Shown one piece after another: positions 25,084 through 37,069 of a stretch of 64,000 nt of DNA (within the stretch, counting starts at the first letter, position 1; each line of letters starts with the position of its first letter). The stretch comes from Sipunculus nudus. Taxonomy: Eukaryota; Annelida; Sipuncula; Golfingiida; Sipunculidae. The translations under genes and the position numbers were made by a program. The stretch is taken from NCBI GenBank assembly GCA_026874595.1, contig CM049317.1:76267891-76331890 (forward strand), given 5' to 3'. The notes beneath the pieces are model-generated. The model searched no databases and had not been told where the DNA came from. It saw only the letters and a program-made list of their open reading frames with translations.

Positions 25084-25973
25084 GTGTTCTTGATGGATGT
25101 TAATACCAACAAGGGTAGTGTAAGCGTCCAAAATTGGCCGAAAGACGTTCGTTTAGGGAAAAAGTGGGACATGTCAGACAGAGCGATCCGATTCACGAGT
25201 GGAAGTCAGGAACTCCTGGCAAAACTTTCCAAAAGGGTCATTTGTGCCTCAAAATTCCGGATCCCTGACGGTTAAAAAAATATAAGCAACAGGAAGTCGG
25301 ATATATATATAAAAACAACTAAATCTGTCTGATAAAAGAGGCGATTCCGAGTATAAATCCACCGGAACCCGCTGCAAGGCCGACTGAGAGTGGATCCAGC
25401 CTTTCTTCAACTTCAGTCAAGGACCGAGGCAAGGAAACGCCGCAAAGCGTCCGAGTACCTGCTGGGAAAAGGCGTGAAACATGCCAGATCACAAGAAAAG
25501 GGCTCCAAACAGAAGGAAATTGACTGGTAAAAGGGAAGAAAATTATTTATTTTAAGAAATTTAAGAAATTGTCGTGTGATTTGAATATACCTAATTATTG
25601 CACATGTAAACAAAGATGACAATGACACGGTTATTGTGATCAATCTTCTCCTAGGCCCAGTGAAAAGTTGTTGCATTTTTTTATGCTGGGAATGTGCCCA
25701 TCTGTTCCAGGGAAACCTTTGAACACCCCACCAATTCTTCCAAATTGCCTGGCAGTCTGCCAACAAATTAGGGGTGCGTCAAGGGGAATAGTTGATACAG
25801 ATGATGGATATTTCCCCTCTTCTGATGAAGATTATGATACTGATTCATCCTCGGATGAACTTATTGTTAAATATTTAATCTTTATAGATTTCATATTGAT
25901 TATAGATTTTCTCTATCAGTATAAATTTGCAGTAATGAAAATGAGATACGTTTATTCAATCTATTCATGCTGA
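25084..25973 (+). other. Coding-like segments of unknown identity
   Basis: Two open frames stand out from the background in composition. 25084-25275 starts at ATG after a moderately G+C-rich region and is rich in Lys, Ser and Asp. 25668-25973 contains an acidic serine run (DDGYFPSSDEDYDTDSSSDE). Between them, a frame near 25360-25500 is rich in Pro, Ser, Arg and Lys. They could be exons of one gene or parts of a decayed transposon. No domain is recognised and splice joins are not convincing. Confidence 0.2.
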
Positions 25974-25979
25974 CTGACT

Positions 25980-27010
25980 TTTATTCGTTGCCCACTTTTT
26001 AAGCATAATTGCCTTGTCTGTCCGTCCATCTGTCCTCGGTCCATCCATCAACCCTTTAAATCCAAATACAACACAGCTTCCAAGCACATACCTTAAAATC
26101 CTCTTAATGCCTCATCTAAATAAAAAGATTTAAAAAATCGTTTAAATATTTTCTGAATATTGGTCCTATTGAGGTTATTTGCAATTATAAATTTCAGGCC
26201 ATGTGACATCAAATATGGCAACAGGGCTAGGATTTTGAGGATATTTCGACTGCGTGGCCGGAATTAAGGACCTTTATAGTCCGAGGTCATTAGCTTATAT
26301 GAAGAGCTACACCCAGGTCAGGGACATTTTTTTATTTATAGTACATATGCATACTGAAAAACTGAGCATTTGTCATCTTCTCAGGACCTGTAACTGAAAC
26401 TCTACAGCATATTCCCAAGTGTTACAAATTGTTATTTTCATACCAGAAGAGGGATCAACAAACTTGGAATTCACTTAATGAATAACTGTTTTACATATTA
26501 AACGAATATTGTTCAATTATCTATTTTATTTAGTTTTTTGGGGCGGGGGGGTCTAAGAATGCTCACCTGCAAAAAACTTGTATGTATGTATAGAAATTAA
26601 CTCATCAACCCCTAAAAACTTTTAGTTCCTACGGCGGGAGGCTTAAATATTAACTATGTTTAGTGACATCAGACAACCTCTCTGCCCATTGCACATTGAA
26701 ACAATTTGATAAAAAAATCTCTATGTATGAGAGACTTCTACTCCTCTATAAAAACGGAGATGACCTGGGCTATATCTCCAAAAGAGATTTCCTTGCGTTT
26801 TCCTCAGACAATTTCTAGATTTTGGCGTGTTTTATGATTGTTCTACAGAAATTTATCTGAATATTTGGGTTATTTTATTGATCTTTGAAATGAAAATAAT
26901 AGACATGGAATTGGATGTCGGTAACACTAATAAACTTTATATTATTTCCTTGTATTTCCGGGCCATAATTTCTGCTGCGTTGGATAATCAGCTTGACATG
27001 GTGAACCCAA
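25980..27010. other. Gene-free stretch, nothing recognised
   Basis: No coding similarity, RNA gene or defined repeat was found, apart from a short G-rich tract near 26540. Confidence 0.5.
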
Positions 27011-27014
27011 CTAC

Positions 27015-27719
27015 TTTGTAAATTTATTCAGTTGTCTCATTTGTGGTACAAAATAGTTTTGTTAAAAAAATACCTTAACCTTGATTTTTCATTAGATGAA
27101 TAAGTTTAGGTTATGACTGTCAATCATTTTCCTTTTTATCCGATTAAGTAAGTGTATGGTCGCCTTGAAAAGCTGTGAGCAATAATTCCATTGTCTCTAA
27201 GATGGCTTATTATAGTTTTTGTTCAATTAACTGTATCTCGGAAATGCATCCAAACATACTGAATGTACTTAAAAAGATTGATTACTGAGTGAGATAAGAG
27301 GAGGCTCTTGAACAAAAAGTTAGGTGGGTCGGGACTGCCATAGAGGTATTCTTAATCAGCACAACACACCAACAAGCATTTGGATAAAAACACAAAGTCA
27401 GCTGAATAGTATGCAAGGTTTAAGTTCATACAAAGATTGGTGTTCTGTGAGTTTTTTTAGTATATTTGAAAATTTCATACCACGAAACTTTTTATTATTT
27501 TGTCGCTTAATACCAGGATTCACCTCTGTTTAGAACAAAGTAAGTAATTGTGCATTATAATTCATGGAACCATTTCATGGATATTTCATATGAACATTCG
27601 TTGCAGAAGGTAGTGACTTTTTTCATTTCATCTACAGATGAAATACTTAATAATAAAATTGGAATTAATTAAATCAAAATAAAAGAGTCAACGACTACAA
27701 AATAAACGACGCATTATTA
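27015..27719 (+). repeat. Lectin-unit flank repeat, left half, split by a transposon
   Basis: Related to 13620-14380 and 19970-20780 (landmarks AATTTATTCAGTTGTCTCATTT and AAATACCTTAACCTTGA). It stops in the first hairpin arm at GACGCATTATTA. The sequence resumes at 31540 with TATTAATAAAA and the other arm. The two halves enclose the TIR element. Confidence 0.65.
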
Positions 27720-29679
27720 CACTCTCAGAAAAAAGGGTTACATGTAGAACCCTTAAGGGTTCTTTAGAGTGGATCCAGTGGGGAACCCTTAAAGGTTCCA
27801 GGTGGAACCCTCTGGTCAGGGTTCTTCATAGAACCCTCTCTTAGGGTTCTTCATGGAACCCCCTATGGTTCCATATATAACCCTAGCAATGGGTGCTTCT
27901 TAGAACCCTACTGAAAGGTTCGTCAGGGTTCTTCATAGAACCCTCTCTTATGGTCCTTCATGGAACCCCAAGGGTTCTATGTATATAACCCTAACAATGG
28001 ATGTTTCTTGTAACCCTACTGAAAGGTTCTTTCTGGAATTACGAAATATTTTTTAGGATATGGGTTCTCTTTACCTAAACCAATCGGATCTTATGCATTT
28101 AGGGTATTACTTTATGTTGTGATGTGATGGTGATATTGTGATAAAGCAGCTATATGGTGGAGAAGCACAGTTGGGCAATTCATGCAAAATATTTGGCAAA
28201 ATATTTCTTAGGGTCAACTTCATTTCATTGCTTAAATGTAAATGGCTTTTCTTCTGCTGTGTTTGTTGCGGTTCAAATATGCTTTGATTGTTAACTAAAA
28301 AAAACAAACAAACGTGCTCCATGTTAAAACATTTTAATTTGCATATCATAAACAACTGTAAATAATTATATAAACATAACCATGCGGCATGGATTGATGA
28401 TATTGCATATCTTAAAATCGCAAACGACTCTTTCAAACAGTACGGGATAATGTCCATTCTTTATACTCGGTCAGTCCTAAGGTAACATATATTGAATCTG
28501 ATGTCCATACAATGTATGCAGTAATATAATCCACGACATATGCAACGGATCGATTTCATGTAATTTACAAGACCGGATTACATCATTTAGACACCTATAA
28601 ATATGCTCATCACTTTCATGGCCTCGGTAACAACAATAATTAAACCTGTATCTTCATTACCACTTACTGATCTTTCTAACAGTGTTGATTTTATGGTAAT
28701 ATTCAAGAGGTGTGATGAGCAATATTTCAATAAAATGATCCCTAAAACGGTCGATTTGAGGGCTTGATTTCAAACTTCTCCACACCGAGCATAACACACA
28801 GCCGCACCGGTTCATTTTTTACTTTTGTCGCCTTTGACCTTTATTCACAATCCTAGGGCCTCACAGACCCTTACGACTGTTGGCCTTTGTGTTTTGGGTG
28901 GATCTGGCAGGTTCAACACCTGCGCATGGAGAAATTCATACGTGTTTGTCAGTCCCTTAGGTTAAAGTGTACTAAACATAAAGTACAACCCTATGACACA
29001 ACATTAGGTTGTTGTCGCGTCCATAGTTGGATCCTCGCTGACGACTAGACGCGATCTACCAGGATTGATGCCCTCTTGGCAGTCAATGGATTCCCTTCCT
29101 GAAATCCTTAAACAGTTCACACGGCGTCAGTTTGGCATCAGCCTGCAAAAGAAAGAAGGAAACAATAAGTAAGCATTCTGAACATGGAAATCTGTGGACA
29201 TTGTCCTGTTACTCAATGTGACCAACGTCTCATCTTACTTATATATGCGACACAGGTGGGATACAATGTAATATGTACAATCTATGTATTACTTGGTAAA
29301 ACTGTTAAAACAAAATATAACCAAGCAACAATAAATAAATGATCCACATTAAACCTCTTTCATTGTAAAACATGCCTGTGCTTGAAGTTTCAATTTTAAT
29401 AAAAAAGAGTTTGAATTTTGAAGGAATAATGAGACAAATTCAATAATGCAGACCACACCTACCGTATTCAGGACAAACAGCTGTTCATCTTTCTCTTTAA
29501 ACAGCCATTGAAGTTATACTGTCGCAGCACTGATGCTCTGTTCTGAAAAGAACAAATTTTTATATGCTATATAAATTGTGTCAACAACATAACACAATTC
29601 TGCCTTTCTGAAAAAATGCTGACAAATATATTGCTTCTTTGATCATGCTCTCTGGAAGAACGATAAGTTAATGTTATAA

Positions 29680-29680
<1 letters not shown>

Positions 29681-29725
<45 letters not shown>
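29681..29725. repeat. (TA)n microsatellite
   Basis: Pure TA run inside the TIR element. Confidence 0.95.
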
Positions 29726-29729
<4 letters not shown>

Positions 29730-30042
29730 GATTAAGCCATAATAAGTGCATTAATTCAAAATGGCAATATTTTATCAATGCAGAGGCAATTAAACTAATA
29801 ATATTATTGAACAAGAGATAAATATTATTTATAGTCGAATCTAAAAATACACAGAAAATAAAGTTAATAAATATGAAATATTCACATATTATAATCCAAT
29901 ATGAAATATGGTGTATATCAATGCAATGCTACCCATAGTAATAAGGCGAAACATATCCACATACATATAGTATACTCATGTGTGCGTTTATTGTGTGTTA
30001 GTGTACTTATATACAAACACACGCAAGCACCCCCCCCCCTCA

Positions 30043-30048
<6 letters not shown>

Positions 30049-30109
<61 letters not shown>
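30049..30109. repeat. (TA)n microsatellite preceded by a C tract
   Basis: A TA run of about 60 bases after nine C at 30031-30039. Tyr/Ile frames on both strands across it are artefacts. Confidence 0.95.
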
Positions 30110-30113
<4 letters not shown>

Positions 30114-30339
30114 CATAAATGTGTACTTGAGTATGAAAACACATCGCTGGCCTATGGGTGCCCTGGCAGATTGGTCATATTTATGTATAATAATCTGCAG
30201 TCTATATTATACACAATACAAGAACACGAGGTTTTAACTGGCCTTTTGTCTAGGCATTATTAAAGGCTGAATCCAGGCTTAATGCTGCATAAAAACACTT
30301 AGATTTTCTAGACATCAGAGTGATAGTGGGTCTTTGTAA

Positions 30340-30700
30340 GCGATCCACCACACAGCAACTTACCCGTACCCTTAGAGTCTTCTTTTTTCAGCAAATTTTC
30401 ACTTTTCAAGAGGGACTGGTAAAGCAAATTCAAAATGGCCGTGGTTGATGTCTTCGTTCAAAGCTGTTAGACATTCGAAAAGGCCGCTGAGATGCTGCCA
30501 CGTGACAGTGGCCTGCGAATGCCAGCACACATGAGTGACCAGATGCTGCCAGGCGCCCCCCGCTGTTCGCGCCCGACCAAGCAATTCGTCACCCGTAGCC
30601 CGCCTCCCGCTGCTTAGACTAACCCATCTGGCTGATGAGGGCTCTGACGGGATCACTTCACTTTATTTCTGACGAGTTTAGGGGGAAAATGTCGAGTTTA
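30340..30700. other. GC-rich patch of unknown nature inside the TIR element
   Basis: A CpG-rich patch (for example GGCGCCCCCCGCTGTTCGCGC) with an open minus-strand frame at 30399-30656. The frame has no recognised domain. It may be cargo or a nested insertion. Confidence 0.25.
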
Positions 30701-30765
30701 TGTTGTCAGTGTAATGTTAATCTTGCCTTGCATTCTGAACAAAATCGATACCGCCATCAGGTGTA

Positions 30766-30770
<5 letters not shown>

Positions 30771-30824
<54 letters not shown>

Positions 30825-30828
30825 ATAT
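30771..30828. repeat. (TA)n microsatellite abutting a MITE
   Basis: TA run that runs straight into the left end of the hAT-like MITE at 30829. Confidence 0.95.
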
Positions 30829-30991
30829 GGGGCGGATACAGGATTTTGGAAAGGGGAGGGTCAAACACCAGGAAAACTAAATGTAGTCCTAAAAAATGTC
30901 GTCTACTCCGTAAAGTAGGGGGTCAGGGTCGCAAAATTTGGTTTGAACCCCTAAAAAAAATGGTTTTAGCTCAAAAGGGGATCCGCCACTG
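30829..30991. mobile_element. hAT-like MITE, about 163 bp
   Basis: The left end reads GGGGCGGATACAGGATTTT; the right end, reverse-complemented, reads CAGTGGCGGATCCCC. This is the CAGTGGCGGATCC-type terminal inverted repeat seen in short hAT-related elements of many animals, from general knowledge. The left CAGT has decayed. It lies between two (TA)n runs, so its target duplication cannot be read. Confidence 0.6.
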
Positions 30992-31006
30992 AATATAATT
31001 ATATAA

Positions 31007-31010
<4 letters not shown>

Positions 31011-31046
<36 letters not shown>
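31011..31046. repeat. (TA)n microsatellite
   Basis: TA run followed by several hundred bases of very AT-rich sequence to about 31240. Confidence 0.95.
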
Positions 31047-31541
31047 TAGTATATACATTCAAATATGTCTATATATTTTTATATTTTTGGTGTGTATATA
31101 TGTTTATATATATATGTTTTATAATATATAATATGCTATTATGATTTAATATTATATCATATTATATATTTCTATATATCTATTAGTTTTATTATTTATA
31201 AATATAATATAACATAAGGAAAGATGAAACAAAATGAAACTATAATTCGATTTTATAAAAGATAATATGAGATAAGATGAGTTAGGATAATGACATTATT
31301 TATTACACAAAATCAGTGAATACAGATTCTAAGTGCAACTGAGGACAGTGACTCACACACGTAATGGTACTGTAGGGTTCTATCAGGCACCCCTCTCTTC
31401 GGGCAGAACACACGAAGAACCTTAAGTGGGCTATCTGGAACCCATGGATATCAAAAACGGTTCTAACTTGAACCATGGTTCCAGCTGGAACCATACAGGT
31501 TCTGCATGGAACTCCCAAGAACCCTTTTTTCTTAGAGTGTA

Positions 31542-31800
31542 TTAATAAAATAAAAAAATGTGTTTTTTGATTTTCATTAATAATGCTTAGTTAATTCTAA
31601 GGTCGTTGATTCATTTATTAACAGTATTTTTTTATTGATTGCATAGCTGTAATTCACCAAACGGAAAGGGAACTGTGTTTTTATTTTATTTTTATTATTG
31701 AAACTCAAGAAAAAGAAAAACCCATTATTTTTATATATATTCGCATCCTAACGACTGTTATAATTTCACTGAATGTCTCCGCTACGTTTGCTGCTTATTC
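31542..31800 (+). repeat. Lectin-unit flank repeat, right half
   Basis: Continuation of 27015-27719 after the TIR element: second hairpin arm (TTTTCATTAATAATGCTTAG), then blocks matching 14440-14640 and 20840-21050 (CATAGCTGTAATT, CGCATCCTAACGACTGTTATAATTTCA). Confidence 0.6.
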
Positions 31801-32545
31801 CTTAACAACAAAGTACAAGGTGAATTTTACAAGGTTTCAAGAACGCTGCTGCATTCTGGAGAGGCACTGTTGCACGCACCCTGTACTTTGACAAATATTC
31901 ATATATTAGCGCGCCAGTTATTAATCTCTTTATCGTCATCATTTCAGATACAGGTAACGTAACAGATCATTTAATTTGATACAATGCAATTCATTGTCAT
32001 AGGAAATATCTATTCGTCCTCATCGTAGAATAAATTCGAGTTAAATACCGCATTTTAATTTAACAAAATCAATCATCGAACATGCGTATGTTGCTTCTTT
32101 AATAAATCTTAAGAAATCCTAATAAATCGATTTGCAACGATGTCCAAAGGAAAATGAATGAAAACTGCACTCACCTTCCTGTATGCAGAAGACTATATGT
32201 CAGAGATAATGTTTTGTCTATTTTTAATTTAATCAGCCTGTTCAATTTGACCACAGAACACGGAAAATGAGGTAAGTATTGTCAAACTGATTGGTACAGT
32301 TCGCCCTTTATACAACGGCGAATACTGTATTCTTAACTTGAATTTTCAAAGGCACGTACCTGATTGCGTTTTATCTATAGCCAAAACCAACTCCAGTGCC
32401 ATCACGAAACAAATTTTCATTATATAATATTTTATTTGAAGCGTCCATCTTCCCCATCATGTACATTATATGATAACGGAACATTATGATTAAAACTATC
32501 GATCTATATTTATAATTCATTTGTTCACTGCATTCGATGATGAAG

Positions 32546-32755
32546 AAACCGTGTGTAAGCAACCATTCGGCTACCTATTTACAAAAGATGTGTATCTGGA
32601 AAACTCCTGTCATGAATTTCGACCACATCTACTCTTTGATTATCCATCAGCAAAAATCACTCAAATTCAAGTGACTTTAGTCAGCATAAAAACGGAGGAA
32701 GAGATGCTTTACCTCCGATTTACTAATGAACAAAACCCTAGCCTCGACGTTTCAG
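32546..32755 (+). pseudogene. Lectin relic C: single first-half CTLD exon
   Basis: A phase-1 exon of 210 nt matches the third exon of lectins A/B: CKQPFGYLFTKD, NSCHEF, then VTLVSIKTEEEM. The acceptor at 32544-32545 and the donor after 32755 (TTTCAG|GTAAAC) look usable and the frame is open. However, the key CTLD cysteine of ARRLC is lost (AKITQIQ), and neither signal-peptide and neck exons upstream nor the EPN exon downstream are found. Immediately after the donor comes a 1.2-kb minisatellite. A non-functional fragment is the simplest reading; an exon of a larger, diverged gene is less likely. Confidence 0.6.
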
Positions 32756-33943
32756 GTAAACCTCATAACCGTCCTGGTCGTGTCAGGTAAACCTCAGCCT
32801 AAGGCGTGTCGTGTCAAGTAAACCTCAGCCTAAAGCGTGTCGTGTCAAGTAAACCTCAGCCTTAAGCGTGTCGTGTCAAGTAAACCTCAGCCTAAGGCGT
32901 GTCGTGTCAAGTAAACCTCAGCCTAAGGCGTGTCGTGTCAAGTAAACCTCAGCCTTAAGCGTGTCGTGTCAAGTAAACCTCTGCCTAAGGCGTGTCGTGT
33001 CAAGTAAATCTCAGCTTAGGCGTGTCGTGTCAAGTAAACCTCAGCCTAAGGCGTATCGTGTCAAGTAAATCTCAGCCTAAGGCGTGTCGTGTCAAGTAAA
33101 CCTCAGCCTAAGGCGTGTCGTGTCAAGTAAACCTCAGCCTAAGGCGTGTCGTGTCAGGTAAACCTCAGCCTAAGGCGTATCGTGTCAAGTAAACCTCAGC
33201 CTAAGGCGGGTCGTGTCAAGTAAACCTCAGCCTAAAACGTTTCGTGTCAGGTAAACCTCAGCCTGAGGCGTATCGTGTCAAGTAAACCTCAGCCTAAGGC
33301 GTGTCGTGTCAGGTAAACCTCAGCCTAAGGCGTGTCGTGTCAAGTACTCAGCCTAAGGCGTATCGTGTCAAGTAAACCTCAGCCTAAGGCGTGTCGTGTC
33401 AAGTAAACCTCAGCCTAAAGCGTGTCGTGTCAGGTAAACCTCAGCCTAAGGCGTGTCGTGTCAAGTAAACCTCAGCCTAAGGCGTATCGTGTCAAGTAAA
33501 TCTCAGCCTAAGGCGTGTCGTGTCAGGTAAACCTCAGCCTATGGCGTATCGTGTCAAGTAAACCTCAGCCTAAGGCGTATCGTGTCAAGTAAACCTCAGC
33601 CTAAGGCGTATCGTGTCAAGTAAACCTCAGCTTAAGGCGTGTCGTGTCAAGTAAACCTCAGCCTAAAGCGTGTCGTGTCAGGTAAACCTCAGCCTAAGGC
33701 GTGTCGTGTCAAGTAAACCTCAGCCTAAGGTATATCGTGTCAAGTAAATCTCAGCCTAAGGCGTGTCGTGTCAGATAAACCTCAGCCTAAGGCGTATCGT
33801 GTCAAGTAAACCTCAGCCTAAAGCGTGTCGTGTCAGGTAAACCTCAGCCTAAGGCGTGTCGTGTCAAATAAACCTCAGCCTGAGGCGTGTCGTGTCAGGT
33901 AAACCTCAGCCTAAAGCGTGTCGTGTCAGGTAAACCTCAGCCA
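32756..33943 (+). repeat. 31-bp minisatellite, about 38 units, seeded at a splice donor
   Basis: The unit reads GTAAACCTCAGCCTAAGGCG plus TGTCGTGTCAA or TGTCGTGTCAG. The first unit (32756-32786) is diverged and starts exactly at the donor of relic exon C. Most later units differ by one to three changes (AAGTAAA/AGGTAAA, GTG/GTA, AAGG/AAAG), with a few indels (about 33343 lacks several bases). Units ending CAG recreate CAG|GTAAAC donor consensus, and each has CCTCAG|CC, an AG without a pyrimidine tract. There are no spacers, so it is not CRISPR-like. Confidence 0.95.
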
Positions 33944-35400
33944 GGTTAATTTAAAAGAGAAAAAGAAATTACTATATTTATAAGTCACTGACAATAGATG
34001 CTAACTAAAAACATTCACAAACATTTCTTTTTATATTCACTGCTAGTAATTTATACCATTACCCTACAATGACCATTTTGATGTGGTCAAGGTATTGTGA
34101 ACATTTTTTTTTTGTCTCTTCTCATATCAAAGACATTAAATTGTAACATCAGAATAATGTAAAATAAGTAATAATTATATTTCACAAAGAATTGGTAAGC
34201 GTGATTCGTACACGTTTCACCTTGAGCGAAGAAGATGTGTGAGCTCGCTGAAGCTCCCTTGGCAAAACTTATATAGTATACCACAAAACATTCCCTGTGG
34301 TCATATTCACTTTCACATGTTTGTTTCATTTTTAAATAATGGTTTAATCAATTCAAATGACTGACAGCAAAGACAGTCACGTCAATGTCAAGAAACAAAA
34401 GCAAAACCTTTCAGGTCTAACATATTCATTTATACTGTCAATCAGCGAAAAAGTATCACTTTGTAGTCATAAAACTACATACGGATAATATATTCTTTAT
34501 TTAAAATAACAGCCATCAACAAGTGGTTGACTCGAACGGAGGCTGGAACCTGAACCTTGAACCTGAACCTTGAACACGGTCTCAGAATAGATGCTCTTAA
34601 ACTTAATTTTTTTATTGGAGTCGAATTGATTGACCTGACATTCCTTCTTTAACTAAGGGTTTAATAGGTAAAAATTGACGATCAAACCAGCGACATAGAC
34701 AAATAACAATTTGGACTGTTATCATTTTAGGGACAGTTAAAGTGCGATGCAACTTTAAATTATACATATACAATATATATATATATAAATGTTTGTTGCT
34801 TTTATCAGGTTTTCTCGGCGAATTATAATACTGAAATAACAAGGAATATGACAAATATGACAAAATATGAAAAATCCGTATACGGATTTATTTTTATGTT
34901 GGATTCTGATGCTTCTTATGTTGCGTGCAAATTGAATTTCTTTCAGGGTTCTTCACACAAAAACATAAATTTACAAAGAAAGACTCATGGTACGGTGCAG
35001 ATATATATAATTATCCAAAATAAAAATTATATACAATATATACGAAGTTCAAAACAAAGTCTGTAAATTATAACATCATTCAAACGGTCAAATGGGGCAT
35101 GCGTTAAAACGAAATATAATTCTCTTCAATTCATAACCGGTATGGCCCCTTTGAAACGAAGTGGCTCTGGGGTTCCTGTTAGGAGCCGAGCAGTCCGTAT
35201 ACTGAAGAAACAAAAGTCTTTAAACTAAGACCATGACGTACATTTCTCCCAATAACGGTACTCCGGGAGATTAATCCAGGCCTGGTGATCGTTCAACAGT
35301 TCATCGTGCAACCCGTCTGTAATTGGTGAGTTTCGGGCTTTTGTAACGTTTAGTGTCACGACGCGAGAACAGTGTGTATTTTTTTTTATTCAAAACGGGT
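33944..35400. other. Gene-free stretch, nothing firm
   Basis: AT-rich, no recognised exon or element. A short repeat of TGAACCTTGAACC occurs near 34549-34575. Confidence 0.5.
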
Positions 35401-35699
35401 TTTGTTTCTTTCTCAACTGGAATAATAAAAGTTATGTGCTTTTCTATGACTGTGACCTTATTGTCTGTGTTAATTGAATGCGTCTTCTGTGGTCCACTTG
35501 TTTTATTCCCGCGGCGTTCCATTATGACGATACGGATCAGTGCGTCTCAATCACCGGTCGTCCTGCCCTTGTACCACAACTATCTGGTAATGATCCTGCA
35601 CTTGTATACGAGCACCATAACACTTATAATTCTCGGGGGGGAATGGAAAGGAAAGGGAAATAATAGTTAATCTGTATGCCGAGTATTCTGCATCAGTGA

Positions 35700-36755
35700 A
35701 GACGCTGTGCCTATCCTAAAGTTACTACTTCTTGACAATACGACTCCAGATGACAAAACTTGCGGTGAGTTTATTTCAGTATATGGCCAATCTAGTCAAA
35801 TATACTTTATATTTTTCATATGTCCACATCACTGTATTTAAAGTTATAATTATCACGATTAGATGTGCATTCAAATAATCTCACATTATCATTTTGTTCT
35901 ATTTCATTTGAGTTCAGGACCCTTATGTGAGCCCCCATTCGGTTACCTGTTCGCAGAAGATGCGTATCACGGAAACTCTTGCTATGAATCTTGACTATCG
36001 TCACTCGTTACATACACAGCAGCGAAGGCAGCGTGCACCCAAAATAAGTCGACACTCGTCACCATTGAAACAGAAAAAAAATTGCTTCACCCCCGACGCG
36101 TGACCCAAAGGAACCCTTTGCTTGGATTGAAAGGTAAATTTCGCGCTTTCTTCAAATTAAAAAAAAATGATTTTTTGAAGATGAATGAAAATATAATGGT
36201 CGAAACCCCATAGGATGAGTAACAAGTGACAAAACATAATATATGGTTCACTTAACTTTGGATTCCATGGGAACGACAAGAAGTGAACTGCTTCCTAATA
36301 ATGCTTTCACCAGAAAGTGCAAGAAAATTTGACTGGAGATTACACATTCCAGGTCACACCTTCGATCGCTACTTCATATGGTGTAAAAAAATATTATCTT
36401 AAAATGAATGACTCAATTTTTATTACATACATTGATTTAAACATATATTTGGCAATGTTATTATTATTATTAATTTACTCTGTTCTGTGCTTGTGTTACG
36501 TGATTTAGCCTGCAAATTCGACGGAGAATAATGTTTGATACAATTTAAAGCAAAATATGTTTCAGAAAAAGTAGCCAATCATTGTTTCTACACGTGTCCA
36601 CATGAGGACGGTTAGGTAATGTGTTTACTTTTGTATCATCGGTACATCCATTATTCATCTACTGTTTTAGCATGTTCATATCCCTTGTATAGATTGGACG
36701 GATACTGGACTTCCGGAAGTGACGGATAGAAAGAAGGTCTCTGGATTTGGTAAAT
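35700..36755 (+). pseudogene. Lectin relic D: neck and CTLD exons with stops
   Basis: Three exon relics in order. A neck-like segment (about 35688-35764; EDAVPILKLLLLDNTTPDDKTC) ends at a GTGAGT donor, comparable to the end of the A/B neck exon. A CTLD first-half exon (35920-36132; CEPPFGYLFAEDAYHGNSCYES) has a TGA right after CYES, then AAKAACTQ-like and TLVTIETEKKL-like residues and a GTAAAT donor. A stub of the EPN exon (about 36695-36750; LDGYWTSGSDG, then TAG, then KEGLWIW) breaks off before EPN. The two in-frame stops and the truncation make it a pseudogene. The 35353-35670 region upstream has signal-peptide-like frames but no clear link. Confidence 0.65.
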
Positions 36756-37069
36756 GCTTGACTATCTCGGGGTGCCATGCTATATGTTTGGTGATACTAA
36801 CAGGGGACTGAAAACCAAAAGACTAAAAAAACATTAAATTATTTCTCCCCATACTTATAAGTAGGTAAAATAGAATGCACATCTCACAGCACACGACAGT
36901 GGCCATCGTTAGTAGTGAACTGCATAGACATTTTCACCCAAAAAAAACTGAAAACCTAACAAAACTAAATTTGTTTAGAATATTTAATATACATCAATAT
37001 ATATTACTCACAACGTCTCACTTAGAATAATGATGTAAATACCTAGAGAAAATTAAATAAAAATAAAAA
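36756..37069. other. Gene-free stretch, nothing recognised
   Basis: No exon or repeat recognised; the lectin D remnant has ended. Confidence 0.5.

Larger units (their letters stand above)
27720..31539. mobile_element. TIR transposon, TA target duplication, with nested insertions
   Basis: The left end begins CACTCTCAGAAAAAAGGGTT. The right end, reverse-complemented, begins CACTCTAAGAAAAAAGGGTT. The flanks carry a TA duplication (27718-27719 and 31540-31541). Joining the flanks across one TA restores the paralogous flank sequence (GCATTATTATTGAAAAT at the equivalent place), so an empty site is preserved. Subterminal regions (27740-28040 and 31360-31530) are dense in GGGTTC/GAACCC palindromic motifs. 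No transposase is recognised inside, so it is probably non-autonomous or gutted. The TA duplication suggests the Tc1/mariner-like group, but this is not proven. The interior holds several (TA)n runs and a nested MITE. Confidence 0.7.

Noticed and set aside
29901-30263. Frames on both strands with Tyr-Ile repeats
   Set aside because: They come from a (TA)n microsatellite, open in every frame; the same holds for frames at 950, 12332, 21585, 30714, 39384 and 55734.
32521-32790. Relic C read as a complete small lectin
   Set aside because: There is no signal peptide, neck or EPN exon, and the frame runs into the donor and minisatellite.
32756-33943. CRISPR-like array
   Set aside because: Units are contiguous with no unique spacers, no cas genes are present and the DNA is eukaryotic; it is a minisatellite.
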